From Brevundimonas aveniformis DSM 17977 (lineage in GTDB: Bacteria; Pseudomonadota; Alphaproteobacteria; Caulobacterales; Caulobacteraceae): a stretch of 64,000 bases of DNA. Below, piece after piece: positions 15,358 through 25,128 of the stretch (its first letter is position 1; every line of letters starts with the position of its first letter). The translations under genes and the position numbers were made by a program. The notes under the pieces were generated by a model. It saw only the letters and a program-made list of their open reading frames with translations, searched no databases and was not told where the DNA came from. Location: positions 47,449 to 111,448 of the forward strand of contig NZ_KE386797.1 in the NCBI RefSeq assembly GCF_000428765.1, given 5' to 3'.

Positions 15358-16161
15358 TCAGGAGGTACAGCGCATCTCTCCGGACCAGGCAAAGCCTCGC
15401 AGACGGCTGATCGTCCGCACGGTCAGTCCGATTGGACCACGCCCCAGACGCGCATCGTAGGGCTCAATCTGTGCGCGCCTTAGACAAGACCGCATGAACG
15501 CTTCCTCGACGATCAGGGCTTGTCGGACCGGCCCGTCGGCCGCGCCGGAAACCCCCTCAATTTCATCTGATCCAGGCCGCCGATAGAGCAGCCATCCCGA
15601 CGGCACGCCGTTCCTAGCGGCAAACCCGGCCTGTCGTGCCGATATTTCATCGAGAGTGGTCAGAAGCCCCTCGTGGCGAACCTGGGCTTCCTCACGCGTC
15701 GCGCCGGCACTGATCTGATCGCGAATGAAGGCCTCTCTTTGGTCCATGAGGTGTCCGCGCAGCGCCGGGTCGAGACTGCCGTGCAGCATGACGATGGCCT
15801 CGGGCTCGACGATGATCCGGCCCGCTAGCGGCAGGAAATAGTTGGCGCACGACGAATTGCATTCGTCGACGACGCGCATGGTCAGGCCACGCCCCTCGAA
15901 ATGGGCAGCGATGTCGAGCGCGCGGTCGACATTGCCACCCGGGCTGTCGAGGAGGAGCTCACGGGTCGTCGGACGAAACGCCGATGCGACACAGGCCGCC
16001 AAGGCTTCATTTGTCTCGCCCTGGAGCACGAAGACCTCGGGTGTCCTTTGCTCGCAAGGGAGAGCCGGGTCTTCCCTGGCCGACGCCCCACCCAGACTGG
16101 CGCAAGCCCCCAACAACAGCCCCTGTGCCAGCAGTCCGGCAGGTAAAGCGACACGCCACAT
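15358..16161 (-). CDS. Periplasmic ClpP/crotonase-fold protein (COG3904-like, 267 aa)
   Basis: The N-terminus is a lipoprotein or signal peptide (ALPAGLLAQGLLLGACASL). The core has LLLDSPGGNVDRALDIAAHF, like the glycine-rich oxyanion part of ClpP-like folds, then CNSSCANYFLPLAGRIIVEPEAIVMLHGS, where SSC could carry a nucleophilic serine. Proteins like this are annotated as predicted periplasmic proteins of unknown function. It is transcribed away from the unknown membrane protein gene at 16410, and two perfect inverted repeats lie between them. Confidence 0.75.
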   Translation of the reverse strand: MWRVALPAGLLAQGLLLGACASLGGASAREDPALPCEQRTPEVFVLQGETNEALAACVASAFRPTTRELLLDSPGGNVDRALDIAAHFEGRGLTMRVVDECNSSCANYFLPLAGRIIVEPEAIVMLHGSLDPALRGHLMDQREAFIRDQISAGATREEAQVRHEGLLTTLDEISARQAGFAARNGVPSGWLLYRRPGSDEIEGVSGAADGPVRQALIVEEAFMRSCLRRAQIEPYDARLGRGPIGLTVRTISRLRGFAWSGEMRCTS

Positions 16162-16182
16162 GGGAAGCGCCTTTCAGACATT

Positions 16183-16257
16183 GGCTCATACATGTCTGCA
16201 TGAGCCGGTCGGTCCGGGCAAGGTCGCGCCTATGCAGCTTGTGCCCGGCGGCACAAG
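16183..16257. promoter_or_regulatory. Two inverted repeats in a divergent intergenic region
   Basis: GGCTCAT/ATGAGCC (16183-16189 and 16200-16206) and CTTGTGCC/GGCACAAG with a 4-base loop (16238-16245 and 16250-16257) lie 20-100 bases upstream of the COG3904-like gene. Both could be operators. No matching regulator is adjacent. Confidence 0.35.
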
Positions 16258-16409
16258 GGGGCGCTCGAACAGAAAACGTCACTTGCCGTGTCGCCGAAAT
16301 GCGGGTGATGCTGGCAACATCGGCTCGCGCCAGAGGCGAAGGTCATCGGCGCGAACGATCCGGCTGGTCATACTGTCCGGTCACGCGTGTACGGGGAGTT
16401 GGGACCAGC

Positions 16410-17588
16410 ATGTCTCAAGACGATCAGCATCATGCGCCGGAGCCTGCGGCTGCGCCGTCCGGGACGGGCCTGGGGCCCAGCGCGCCGCCGCCGCCCGGCG
16501 CCGAGGACAGCCATGATCGTGTGGCCCCGGAGCGAGCGCGCCCCGACCCGCAGGCTGAGATGCGGCGTGCGGACGGCACGCTGCGCCCCATTCAGGACAG
16601 CGCCTATTTCTCAATGGACCCGGCCGAGAACGCGCAGGTTTCGGCCCACATCGACGAATATTTCAACCAGCCCCTCGATATCTTTCCCTTCTGGGAAAGC
16701 GATGGGAAACCCGATCGCTTCCACGTCCTGTACGACCGTCAAATCGCCGAACGCTTTCCGGCCGAGGCGGGAATTCGCAGTCACATCGCCGGCTATGGAC
16801 GTAGTGTCTTTCGTCGGCTGATGACCCATTTCGGTACCAAGCGTCTGTTCCAGGGAGGCGCCCTGATCGCGCTGGCGGCCCTGGTGATGATGGGACCGAC
16901 CTGGTTCGCCAGCCTGACGGGCTCGCAGCCGCTCGGCCTGGTCCTGGCTGTAGTCGCCATGGCGGTGGTGTTTGGCCTGTGGTGGGCCATCCAGGCCATT
17001 CTGTTTGTCCAGTACCGGTTCCGGCTTGAGAACGACACCTATGAGCTATCGCGGCGGATCGTCGAACAGACCCGCGAGCTGCAGGCCTTGTTCACACAGG
17101 GACGCGCCATGGCCGACCAGGCCGAAACGCACTATCAGCAGGACGGGCGCGGCTGGGGCCAGCGGTCGTTGTATCTGACCCGGCTGGTCATGTGGCTTGG
17201 GGCGCGTCTCGAGTACCTGGAGAAATTCATCCAGATGGAGCTGTGGCGGGTCCGCCGCGAACGCTACTGGGTGCGCTGGCTCGGACGGTTTGCCGCACCG
17301 CTCGTCTATGTCGTCTTCCTTGGGGTCCTGGCGCTCGAGCCAGCTCCGGCGGGCGGCGAAGCGGCCTTTCGTGGGTTGCAGGGTGTGGCTGCCCTCCTCG
17401 GCGCGGCGGTGTCCTGGTTCTCCTATTTCCGCTGGCAGACGCCGATCCAGTTGATCCAGGACAAGCTGGGTGTCGATGGCTGGGTCCGTTATGCCTCGCT
17501 GGACCTGGACAATGCGGTGGCCGACCAGGTGCGACGCGACAAGGAGCGTCTGGTCGAATACCGGGCGCTGACGCGCGGCGGGCGGTAG
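16410..17588 (+). CDS. Unknown membrane protein with paired helices and a central cytoplasmic segment (392 aa)
   Basis: No family recognised. A proline-rich disordered N-terminus of about 60 residues precedes a soluble region. There are two membrane segments near residues 148-200 (ALIALAALVMMGPTWF and LGLVLAVVAMAVVFGLWWAIQAILF). A charged, probably helical stretch follows (RIVEQTRELQALFTQGRAMADQAE), then two more segments (WLGRFAAPLVYVVFLGVLALE and GVAALLGAAVSWFSYF). The start at 16410 has GGGGAG upstream; the frame is open further back, but that part overlaps the divergent gene's control region. It lies upstream of the HtrA-type protease gene. Confidence 0.75.
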   Translation: MSQDDQHHAPEPAAAPSGTGLGPSAPPPPGAEDSHDRVAPERARPDPQAEMRRADGTLRPIQDSAYFSMDPAENAQVSAHIDEYFNQPLDIFPFWESDGKPDRFHVLYDRQIAERFPAEAGIRSHIAGYGRSVFRRLMTHFGTKRLFQGGALIALAALVMMGPTWFASLTGSQPLGLVLAVVAMAVVFGLWWAIQAILFVQYRFRLENDTYELSRRIVEQTRELQALFTQGRAMADQAETHYQQDGRGWGQRSLYLTRLVMWLGARLEYLEKFIQMELWRVRRERYWVRWLGRFAAPLVYVVFLGVLALEPAPAGGEAAFRGLQGVAALLGAAVSWFSYFRWQTPIQLIQDKLGVDGWVRYASLDLDNAVADQVRRDKERLVEYRALTRGGR

Positions 17589-17738
17589 TCTCCTCCAAAC
17601 CGGGGCGATCGTTGGTTCGCCAGCGCATTCTTGCCGGTTTGACACCTGTTGTCTCACGGAGGTCTGGCCACCGCCGCAAAGCCGCCCCAGATTGAAGGTG
17701 TCTTTCCCTTCCCAGAGCGAACCGGACCGGACCCTGTG

Positions 17739-19133
17739 ATGAAGCCTTCTCAAGTCGCCCTCGCCGCCATGCTGCTGCTGACGGCGTGCGGCAATGCCAA
17801 TACGACCCAGGCCCAGGACGGCCAGCTCGGCCAGCCGACACGCCGTGCGCCCGAAACCCAGGGCGACCTGCAGGCGTCCTTCGCGCCTGTGGTTCAGGTT
17901 TCGGCCCCCGCCGTCGTCAATATTGCCGCCCAGACGGTTGTTCGTGAACGCGACCCCTTCTTTGAGATGTTCGGGCGCGGGCGCACGCGCGAGCGCGTCG
18001 GCCAGTCGGTCGGTTCGGGCGTCATCGTGCGCTCAGACGGCATTGTGGTGACCAACAACCACGTCATCGACGGTGCGCGTCAGATCATGGTCACCCTCAA
18101 TGACCGGCGTGAATTCCCGGCCGAGGTCATCCTGGCCGATCCGCGATCAGATTTGGCGGTGCTGAGGCTGGATACCGGCGGTGAGCGCCTGCCGGTCATG
18201 CCGATTGACGATTCGAGCGAGCTGCACGTCGGCGACCTGGTTTTGGCCATCGGCAATCCGTTCGGCATCGGTCAGACCGTGACCAGCGGCATCATTTCCG
18301 CGCTGGACCGCTCCGACGGCCAGGGCGCAACCGCCTATATCCAGACCGACGCCGCCATCAATCAGGGCAATTCGGGCGGAGCCCTGGTCGATATGGATGG
18401 CGACCTGATCGGCATCAACACCATGATCCTCAGCCCGTCGGGGACATCCGCCGGGGTCGGCTTTGCGGTGCCCTCGGCCATGGTCCGGCGCGTGGTCGAA
18501 AGCGCCGCAGGTGGTGAGACGGCGGTGACGCGCGCCTGGCTGGGCGTGTCTGCCGCGCCTGTCACGGCCAGCGACGCCAGCCGTCTGGGTCTGGGGCACC
18601 CACGAGGCGTTCTGGTCAACAGCGTCTATCGGGGTGGGCCGGCGGCCAATGCCGGTGTCCGCCAAGGAGACGTGATCACCGCCGTTGGGGGGCAGACCGT
18701 CGATGATGCCGCCGCCCTCAACTTTCGCATCGGCGTGGTGCGCCCCGGCGAACAGGTCGAGCTGACCGTCGTGCGCGATGGAGCCGAACGGACGCTACGC
18801 GCCCGCGTCGAAGCGCCTCCCGGTGACGCGACACCCGCGACCGTGACCATCGGGGGGCGCAATCCCTTCACCGGGGCCGTGGTCGCCAATCTGACCCCGG
18901 CACTGGCCGATCAGATCGGTGCCGACCCCATGGCCGATGGCGTCATCCTGACCGGGGTGTCGGGGCGCTCCTACGCGGCGGCGGCCGGCTTCCGCCCCGG
19001 AGACATCGTGCGCAGCCTGAACGGCCAGAGTGTCGGCTCGACCCGTGAACTGGAGCAGCTTCTCTCGAGCACGGAGCGCGGCTGGGACATCGTCATCCTG
19101 CGAAACGGCCAGGAAGTGCGCGGGCGGTTCTAG
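17739..19133 (+). CDS. HtrA/Do-family periplasmic serine protease (464 aa)
   Basis: This is an envelope quality-control protease of the DegP/DegQ type. A lipoprotein-like signal (LAAMLLLTACG) is followed by a trypsin-fold domain with the full triad: H108 (VVTNNHVID), D138 (SDLAVLRLD) and S212 (QGNSGGALVD). Two PDZ-like domains follow (about residues 280-370 and 385-460). ATG 17739 is chosen because it gives the signal peptide; GTG 17736 is equally possible. The cysteine after TA suggests membrane anchoring, unlike soluble DegP. Confidence 0.92.
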   Translation: MKPSQVALAAMLLLTACGNANTTQAQDGQLGQPTRRAPETQGDLQASFAPVVQVSAPAVVNIAAQTVVRERDPFFEMFGRGRTRERVGQSVGSGVIVRSDGIVVTNNHVIDGARQIMVTLNDRREFPAEVILADPRSDLAVLRLDTGGERLPVMPIDDSSELHVGDLVLAIGNPFGIGQTVTSGIISALDRSDGQGATAYIQTDAAINQGNSGGALVDMDGDLIGINTMILSPSGTSAGVGFAVPSAMVRRVVESAAGGETAVTRAWLGVSAAPVTASDASRLGLGHPRGVLVNSVYRGGPAANAGVRQGDVITAVGGQTVDDAAALNFRIGVVRPGEQVELTVVRDGAERTLRARVEAPPGDATPATVTIGGRNPFTGAVVANLTPALADQIGADPMADGVILTGVSGRSYAAAAGFRPGDIVRSLNGQSVGSTRELEQLLSSTERGWDIVILRNGQEVRGRF

Positions 19134-19175
19134 GGCTCCCTTCACCCGCTGCGGGAGAACGACTACCTATCTCCC

Positions 19176-20483
19176 ATGACCGACCTGTTCGAAGCCTCCG
19201 GGATTCACCCACCCGACGCGCCGCTGGCCGACCGGCTGCGTCCGAGAACGCTCGAGGATGTGGTTGGGCAGGACCACCTGCTGGGAGCGGGCGGGCCGAT
19301 CCGGCGGATGGTCGAGGGCGGACGTTTGGCCTCGATGATCCTGTGGGGTCCGCCCGGTACCGGCAAGACGACGATCGCGCGCCTGTTGGCCAAGGCGGCG
19401 GGCTACGAGTATCAGCAGATTTCGGCGGTCTTCTCCGGCGTGGCCGATCTGAAGAAGGCCTTCGAACAGGCGCGGGTGCGTCGCGCGGCGGGGCAATCCA
19501 CCCTGCTGTTCGTCGACGAAATCCATCGCTTCAATCGGGCGCAACAGGACGGCTTCTTGCCGTTCGTCGAGGAAGGCGTGGTTACGCTCGTCGGGGCAAC
19601 GACGGAGAATCCGAGCTTTGAACTGAACGGTGCCCTCTTGTCGCGGTGCCAGGTGTTTGTGCTCCGGCGGCTGGACGAGGCGGCGCTCGATCAACTGTTG
19701 ATCAGGGCCGAAGCGGACGCCGACCGGACCTTGCCGCTGGAGCCGGCAGCGCGCGAGGCGCTGATCGCCATGGCCGATGGCGACGGACGGTATCTGCTGA
19801 CGCTGGCGGAGGCGCTGTTCAACCTGACGGACGGGGACGAGGTGCTGTCGGTCGCGGACCTGGGTCAAGTCTTGCAGAAGCGCGCGCCCGCTTATGACAA
19901 GAACAGAGAAGAGCACTATAACCTTATATCTGCGCTGCATAAATCTGTGCGCGGATCAGACCCGGATGCGGCCCTCTACTGGCTGGCGCGGATGCTGGAC
20001 GGCGGCGAGGACCCGCTGTTTCTGGCGCGCCGGATCGTGCGGATGGCGGTCGAGGACATCGGCGCGGCGGACCCAATGAGCCTGGTCATCTGCAACGCCG
20101 CCAAGGACACCTACGACTTCCTCGGCAGCCCGGAGGGCGAGCTGGCCCTGGCCCAGGCGGTGGTGCATCTGGCCTGCGCGCCCAAGTCGGTGTCGGTCTA
20201 CAAGGGCTATAAGGCGGCGGTGAATGCCGCGCGCGAAACCGGCTCACTGATGCCGCCGGAGAACATCCGAAACGCCCCGACGAAGCTGATGAAGGAGCTC
20301 GGCTACGGACGCGGCTATCAGTACGACCCGGAGGCCGAAGGCGGCTTCTCCGGTGCCAACTACTGGCCCGAGGGCATGGAGCGGCGGGTCTTCTACCAGC
20401 CGACCGACCAAGGCCATGAGGCGCGGGTCAAGGAGCGACTGGAGCGATGGGCTGAGCTGCGGCACGAAAGGGCGAGCGAATGA
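19176..20483 (+). CDS. rarA: Replication-associated recombination protein RarA/MgsA (435 aa)
   Basis: RarA is an AAA+ clamp-loader-like ATPase acting at stalled forks. It has Walker A GPPGTGKTT (about residue 58), Walker B LLFVDEIHRFN, sensor 1 VGATTENPSFELNGALLSRC, and the C-terminal tetramerisation region with YKAAVNAARETGS and PEGMERRVFYQPT. Length is standard. It overlaps the VOC gene by 4 bases. A short run near 19900-19960 has unusual AT-rich codons but the frame is intact. Confidence 0.95.
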   Translation: MTDLFEASGIHPPDAPLADRLRPRTLEDVVGQDHLLGAGGPIRRMVEGGRLASMILWGPPGTGKTTIARLLAKAAGYEYQQISAVFSGVADLKKAFEQARVRRAAGQSTLLFVDEIHRFNRAQQDGFLPFVEEGVVTLVGATTENPSFELNGALLSRCQVFVLRRLDEAALDQLLIRAEADADRTLPLEPAAREALIAMADGDGRYLLTLAEALFNLTDGDEVLSVADLGQVLQKRAPAYDKNREEHYNLISALHKSVRGSDPDAALYWLARMLDGGEDPLFLARRIVRMAVEDIGAADPMSLVICNAAKDTYDFLGSPEGELALAQAVVHLACAPKSVSVYKGYKAAVNAARETGSLMPPENIRNAPTKLMKELGYGRGYQYDPEAEGGFSGANYWPEGMERRVFYQPTDQGHEARVKERLERWAELRHERASE

Positions 20484-20851
20484 ACCTTAACCAGGTGACC
20501 GTCGAGGTCAGCGACATCGCCCGCGCCCGCGATTTCTATCAGACGCTGGGGCTGAAGCTGATCGTACTGTCGGAGCACTACGCCCGCTTCGTCTGTCCGG
20601 GCGGCGCGACCTTTTCGGTGCATCTGGCCGAGCGGGTTATGCCGTCCGGCACCTTGATCTATTTCGAATGCGAAGACCTGGACGCCCGCCATGCCCGGCT
20701 GGTCGACGCCGGCGTCATCTTCGACAGCGCCCCGACCGATCAACGCTGGCTCTGGCGCGAGGCCCGGCTGAGCGACCCGGACGGCAACCGGCTGTGCCTC
20801 TACTGGGGCGGCGAGAACCGGGTCAATCCGCCGTGGCGGGTGGCGGGCTGA
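20480..20851 (+). CDS. VOC (glyoxalase/bleomycin-resistance fold) family protein (123 aa)
   Basis: It shows the paired beta-alpha-beta-beta-beta modules of the VOC fold: VTVEVSDIARARDFYQTLGLKLI at the start and WREARLSDPDGNRLCLYWGG near the end, the latter with the usual metal-site glutamate region. It is 4-bp coupled to rarA and overlaps the next small gene by one base (TGATG). Substrate unknown. Confidence 0.85.
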   Translation: MNLNQVTVEVSDIARARDFYQTLGLKLIVLSEHYARFVCPGGATFSVHLAERVMPSGTLIYFECEDLDARHARLVDAGVIFDSAPTDQRWLWREARLSDPDGNRLCLYWGGENRVNPPWRVAG

Positions 20852-21036
20852 TGGGCAGACCAGAGCGAGAGCGACTGATCGGCGTGGCGGTCCTGACCCT
20901 GGTGTCGATGGGGATTGCGGGGGTGGCTCTGTTTCTCGAGCTTGAGGGCGGCGACGGCGGACGACTCGGCATGCTCGCCGGCGCGCCCCTGCTGGCGGCG
21001 GGTTTGCTCGTGGTGCTGGGCGGACGGAAGCGGTGA
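20851..21036 (+). CDS. Small two-helix membrane protein (61 aa)
   Basis: The sequence is a basic start (MGRPERERL), two hydrophobic segments (IGVAVLTLVSMGIAGVALFL and LAGAPLLAAGLLVVLGG) and a basic end (RKR). Its ATG shares one base with the VOC stop codon (TGATG), indicating coupled translation at the end of the rarA operon. No function can be assigned. Confidence 0.6.
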   Translation: MGRPERERLIGVAVLTLVSMGIAGVALFLELEGGDGGRLGMLAGAPLLAAGLLVVLGGRKR

Positions 21037-21079
21037 AGCGCGCCACCTCCCCATCGCCTTGCGATGGAGAGGAGATTTT

Positions 21080-24000
21080 CTAGGCCACCAGCTTCTCGGC
21101 CTGGGTCAGGTCGACGCTGACCAGCTGGCTGACGCCGCGTTCGGGCATCGTCACGCCATAGAGGCGGTCCATGCGGCTCATGGTCACCGGGTTGTGGGTG
21201 ATGACGATGAAGCGGGTGTCGGTGCGGCCACGCATTTCTGCCAGCAGGCGGCAGAAGCGGTCGACGTTGGCGTCGTCGAGCGGGGCGTCGACCTCGTCGA
21301 GCACGCAGACGGGGGCCGGATTGGCCAGGAAGACGGCGAAGATCAGGGCCGTCGCCGTCAGGGCCTGCTCGCCGCCCGACATCAGGCTCATGGTCGACAG
21401 GCGCTTGCCCGGCGGACAGGCGAAGATTTCCAGCCCGGCTTCCAGCGGATCGTCGCTCTCGACGAGCTTCAGCTCGGCCTGACCGCCGCCGAACAGGGCG
21501 GTGAACAGGGTCTGGAACTGGCCGTTGATCGTATCGAAGGCGGCCAGCAGGCGCTCGCGGCCCTCGGCGTTCAGTTCGTCGATGCCGTCGCGCAGCTTGG
21601 CGATGGCCCCGGTCAGGTCGGAACGTTCCAGCTTCATGCCCTGAAGCCGTTCGCCCGTCTCAGTGGCTTCCTCGTCGGCGCGCAGATTGACGGCCCCCAG
21701 GGCCTCTCGCTCGCGCTCCAGGCCGAACAGGAGGGTTTCGGCACCGACAGCGTCGCTGGGCAGGGCGATGGCGTCGTCCTTGAGCTTCTGGCCCAGTTCC
21801 TCCGGGCCCATGAGCGCAGCCTCGCGGACCTGTTGGTCGGTGTCGTTCAGGCGCGTCTGGGCCGCCTCCGCATGGGCCGACAGCCCTGCCCTCGCCTCGC
21901 GGGCTTCGGAGACGCCGCGCTCGGCAGTCCGGCTCTCACGGTCCGCCGTCTCGGCCAGGGCTTCGACCTCGGCCAGGACATCGGCGGAGGCGGACCGACG
22001 GGATTCGGCCTGGGCAAACTGGTCGATCAGGGCTTCCCGGCGCTTGGCCAGATCGGCGGGCGCTTCCTCGGCACGGGTCAGGTCAGCACGGACCTTGAGC
22101 TCGTCCTTGTCGAGTTGGGCCAGGCGCTGTTGGCCCGACGCCGCCCGGCCCGTCCAGCCCCGGACGTCACGTTCCAGGCCTTCGAGCCGGCGGCTGCGTC
22201 CGTCACGCTCGCGGGCCTCGGCGTCGCGGTCAACGCGGGCGGCAGCGGCAGCGGCGCGGGCGTCATCGGCAAGCGTGCGGGCTGTATCCAGCTCGGTCTT
22301 GAGGTCCTCCAGCGCCCCGGACCCGCCCTGGTTCTCCGGCGTCGCCTGTTCGGCCTCGCGGGCGGCGACCAGTTCGGCGTCCAGGCGCGCGATCTGCTCA
22401 TCGAGCGCCTGAGCCCGCGCCTCGCGCTGCGCCTGCGCTCGCGACAAGGCTTCGTGGACATTGCGAGCCGCGACAACGCTCCGCTCCGCCTCATTGGGCT
22501 TCTGGCGCGCATCGCGGAGCGTTTGGTCAGCGGTCCTGACCGCCTCTGCGGCCTTCGACAGAGCGGTTTGGGCCACCTCGACCTGCGGTTTGAGCGCCTC
22601 GATCTCGTCCTCGAGCTCGACCAGGCGGTTGCGCTGTTCCATGCGGATGGCGGCGGGTTTGGGCGCTTCTGCCCGAGACACGAACCCGTCCCACCGCCAC
22701 AGATCACCTTGCGCCGACACCAGCCGCGCCCCGACCGGAAGGGACTTGGCCAGCCGGTCGCCATCCTTGCGGTCGACCAGTCCGCACCAGTTCAGACGCG
22801 CCGCCAGCGCCTCGGGGGCCTCAATGTGCGACGCCAGGGGGGTCACGCCCGCCGGCCAGCTCGGCGCGGAAGCCTCAGCCCCGGCCCAGTGCGACGGCGC
22901 GGCGGGGTCGAGCGCGGCATCCAGGTCATCACCCAGCGCTGCCGCCAGCGCAGCCTCGAAACCCTTTTCGGCCTGGGTCGATTCGAGGGCAGCGGCCTGG
23001 GCCTGATGCACCTTGGCCAGCAATTGAGCCAGGCCACGGGCCTCGGCGGTCAGGCGGTTGAGCTTGTCCTCGACCTGGCGCGCCGACTGGCGAGCTTCGC
23101 CTTCGGCAGTCTGCACTTCGGCGCGGGCGGCCTCGGCGGCCTCAACCTCGGTTCGGGCGGCTTGCAGGGCGGCGACGGCGGCGTCGAGCGCGGCGCGGGC
23201 GGACGCGATCTCCGGCGTTTCCAGCGGGCCGACGGCCTCGCGTTCGGCGCGGGCGTTCGCGGCGGCGCTTTCGGCCCGGGTCAGGCGGTCGGTGACGTCG
23301 CGGCGGCGCTGGGCTTCGGCGTTCAGGCGCGCCTCGATGGAGGCCACGGCCCCGGCCAGCCGTTCGACCTCGCCATCGGCTTCAGCGCGGCGCAATTCGG
23401 CGGCTTCCACGGCAGCCTGAAGCTCAGGACCACGCTCGGGCGCGGAAGCGACTTCGGCCTTCAGGACATCCAGGTCCTCGGTCAGGCGGGCGACCTGGGC
23501 GACGGCGTCCTCCTGCATCTCTGTCTCGCGCTCGCGGTCAGCAGCGATACGACGAATATCGTCCGTCAGCCGTTCAACCGCTTCGCGCGCCGCCTGATCC
23601 AGCATGTCCAGCCGATCCCGCTCGACGGTCATCCGATGCAGGAGCGCCGAAGCAACCGCGTCTTCTTCCCGTGCCGGCTTCAGCTTGTCCGCCGCCGCCA
23701 GCGCGGCCGTCTGGGCGCGCGCGGCCTCGCGCGCCTTGTCCTCGACGGCGCGATCGGCCTCGGCCAGTGCTTCATTGGCGGCCTGTAGGGCGGCGCGTGC
23801 ATCGGTCCATCGGGCGTACAGAAGGGCCGATTGCAGGGCGCGGATCTCGGCGGCGACCTTCTTGTACTTTTCAGCCTGTCGCGCCTCCCGCTTCAGACGG
23901 TTCAGCTGGGTTTCCAGCTCGCCGGCGATGTCGTCCAGACGGGACAGGTTCGTCTCGGCGGCACGCAACCGCAACTCGGCCTCATGGCGCCGCGTGTGCA

Positions 24001-24517
24001 GACCCGAGACGCCCCCGGCCTCTTCCAGGATGCGACGTCGGTTCTGTGGCTTGGCGGCGATCAGTTCGGAAATCTGCCCCTGCCGGACCAGCGCGGGAGA
24101 ATTGGCCCCGGTCGAGGCGTCGGCGAACAGGAGCTGGACGTCGCGCGCCCGGACCTCCTTGCCGTTGACCTTGTAGGTTGAGCCCGCGCCGCGATCGATG
24201 CGACGCGACACCTCCAGCGAAGGCGCATCGGTGAACGGCTGAGGCGCGCGCCGGGCCGTATTGTCGATGGTCAGTTGGACTTCGGCATGGTTGCGTGCGG
24301 GACGATCCGCGCTGCCGGCAAAGATCACCTCGTCCATGCCCGAGGCCCGCATGGCCTTGGCCGAGTTGGCCCCCATGACCCAGCGCAGGCTCTCCAGCAC
24401 ATTGGACTTGCCGCAGCCGTTCGGCCCGACCACGCCCGTCAGGCCGGGTTCGATCCGAAACTCGACCGGATCGACAAACGACTTGAACCCGACAATGCGA
24501 AGGCGCTGGAACTCCAA
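21080..24517 (-). CDS. smc: Chromosome segregation ATPase SMC (1145 aa)
   Basis: SMC dimers with ScpA/ScpB condense and align chromosome arms. The head halves are clear: Walker [10 protein letters not shown] (residues 31-39) at the N-terminus; signature [15 protein letters not shown] and Walker [16 protein letters not shown] near the C-terminus. Long coiled coils flank a central hinge (about residues 500-640). Length is normal for alphaproteobacteria. It follows dciA and two DsbA-like genes on the same strand, a common local order in this class. Confidence 0.97.
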   Translation of the reverse strand: MEFQRLRIVGFKSFVDPVEFRIEPGLTGVVGPNGCGKSNVLESLRWVMGANSAKAMRASGMDEVIFAGSADRPARNHAEVQLTIDNTARRAPQPFTDAPSLEVSRRIDRGAGSTYKVNGKEVRARDVQLLFADASTGANSPALVRQGQISELIAAKPQNRRRILEEAGGVSGLHTRRHEAELRLRAAETNLSRLDDIAGELETQLNRLKREARQAEKYKKVAAEIRALQSALLYARWTDARAALQAANEALAEADRAVEDKAREAARAQTAALAAADKLKPAREEDAVASALLHRMTVERDRLDMLDQAAREAVERLTDDIRRIAADRERETEMQEDAVAQVARLTEDLDVLKAEVASAPERGPELQAAVEAAELRRAEADGEVERLAGAVASIEARLNAEAQRRRDVTDRLTRAESAAANARAEREAVGPLETPEIASARAALDAAVAALQAARTEVEAAEAARAEVQTAEGEARQSARQVEDKLNRLTAEARGLAQLLAKVHQAQAAALESTQAEKGFEAALAAALGDDLDAALDPAAPSHWAGAEASAPSWPAGVTPLASHIEAPEALAARLNWCGLVDRKDGDRLAKSLPVGARLVSAQGDLWRWDGFVSRAEAPKPAAIRMEQRNRLVELEDEIEALKPQVEVAQTALSKAAEAVRTADQTLRDARQKPNEAERSVVAARNVHEALSRAQAQREARAQALDEQIARLDAELVAAREAEQATPENQGGSGALEDLKTELDTARTLADDARAAAAAARVDRDAEARERDGRSRRLEGLERDVRGWTGRAASGQQRLAQLDKDELKVRADLTRAEEAPADLAKRREALIDQFAQAESRRSASADVLAEVEALAETADRESRTAERGVSEAREARAGLSAHAEAAQTRLNDTDQQVREAALMGPEELGQKLKDDAIALPSDAVGAETLLFGLEREREALGAVNLRADEEATETGERLQGMKLERSDLTGAIAKLRDGIDELNAEGRERLLAAFDTINGQFQTLFTALFGGGQAELKLVESDDPLEAGLEIFACPPGKRLSTMSLMSGGEQALTATALIFAVFLANPAPVCVLDEVDAPLDDANVDRFCRLLAEMRGRTDTRFIVITHNPVTMSRMDRLYGVTMPERGVSQLVSVDLTQAEKLVA

Positions 24518-24525
24518 GGTGGACC

Positions 24526-25125
24526 CTAGCCCTCCGCCCGACGGATCGCCGCCTCGAGCGTCTCGATAGGTGCCTCACCGACGGCCACCTGACGGCCATT
24601 GACGAAGAAGGTCGGCGTACCGGTGACGCCCCGCGCGGATGCCGCCTCGACACGCGCGTTCAGGGCGTTGGACTGAGCCGGGTCGGACAGGCAGGCCCGG
24701 AATTCAGCCTCGGTCACGCCGTGGCGTGCGCCAATCGCCAGAAGCTGCGCCAGCGGGGCCTGGAAGACCGCCCGCTGCTCATGCATCAGGTCGTGGACCA
24801 CGTCGAAATAGTGATCCGGCCCGGCGCAGCGGGCCAGAATGAATCCCGCCGAAGCCAATTCAACCGGCGGCGTCGGCAGTTCACGGAAGACGAAGCGAAC
24901 GCGGCCTGTGTCGACAAACCGACGCTTGAATTCAGGCCAGACGTCGTGCTGCCAGGCAGCACAGTGTCCGCAGGTAACAGAGGCATATTCCACCACCGTC
25001 ACCGGCGCATCGGCGCGCCCCATCGCCATGTCGCCCGGCTGGACGTCACGCGACTGGGCCGCCGAGGTCGCCGCCATCGGCAACCAGGCCAGGGCAATGA
25101 GAGCAAGCAAGGCGCGCCGGATCAT
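24526..25125 (-). CDS. DsbA/thioredoxin-domain periplasmic protein, copy 1 (199 aa)
   Basis: A signal peptide ([24 protein letters not shown]) precedes a DsbA-like thioredoxin fold with active site C52-G-H-C55 ([14 protein letters not shown]) and the cis-proline region [12 protein letters not shown]. It is 8 bases upstream of smc and follows a second DsbA-like gene after a 3-base gap. The two are clearly related in sequence and probably arose by duplication. Probable role is disulfide formation or exchange in envelope proteins. Confidence 0.88.
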   Translation of the reverse strand: MIRRALLALIALAWLPMAATSAAQSRDVQPGDMAMGRADAPVTVVEYASVTCGHCAAWQHDVWPEFKRRFVDTGRVRFVFRELPTPPVELASAGFILARCAGPDHYFDVVHDLMHEQRAVFQAPLAQLLAIGARHGVTEAEFRACLSDPAQSNALNARVEAASARGVTGTPTFFVNGRQVAVGEAPIETLEAAIRRAEG

Positions 25126-25128
25126 GGA

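Noticed and set aside
20915-23788. 957-codon plus-strand open frame opposite smc
   Set aside because: It is an antisense shadow of the high-GC smc coding sequence. It has low-complexity G/L/R-rich translation and no domains, while smc itself has all SMC motifs.
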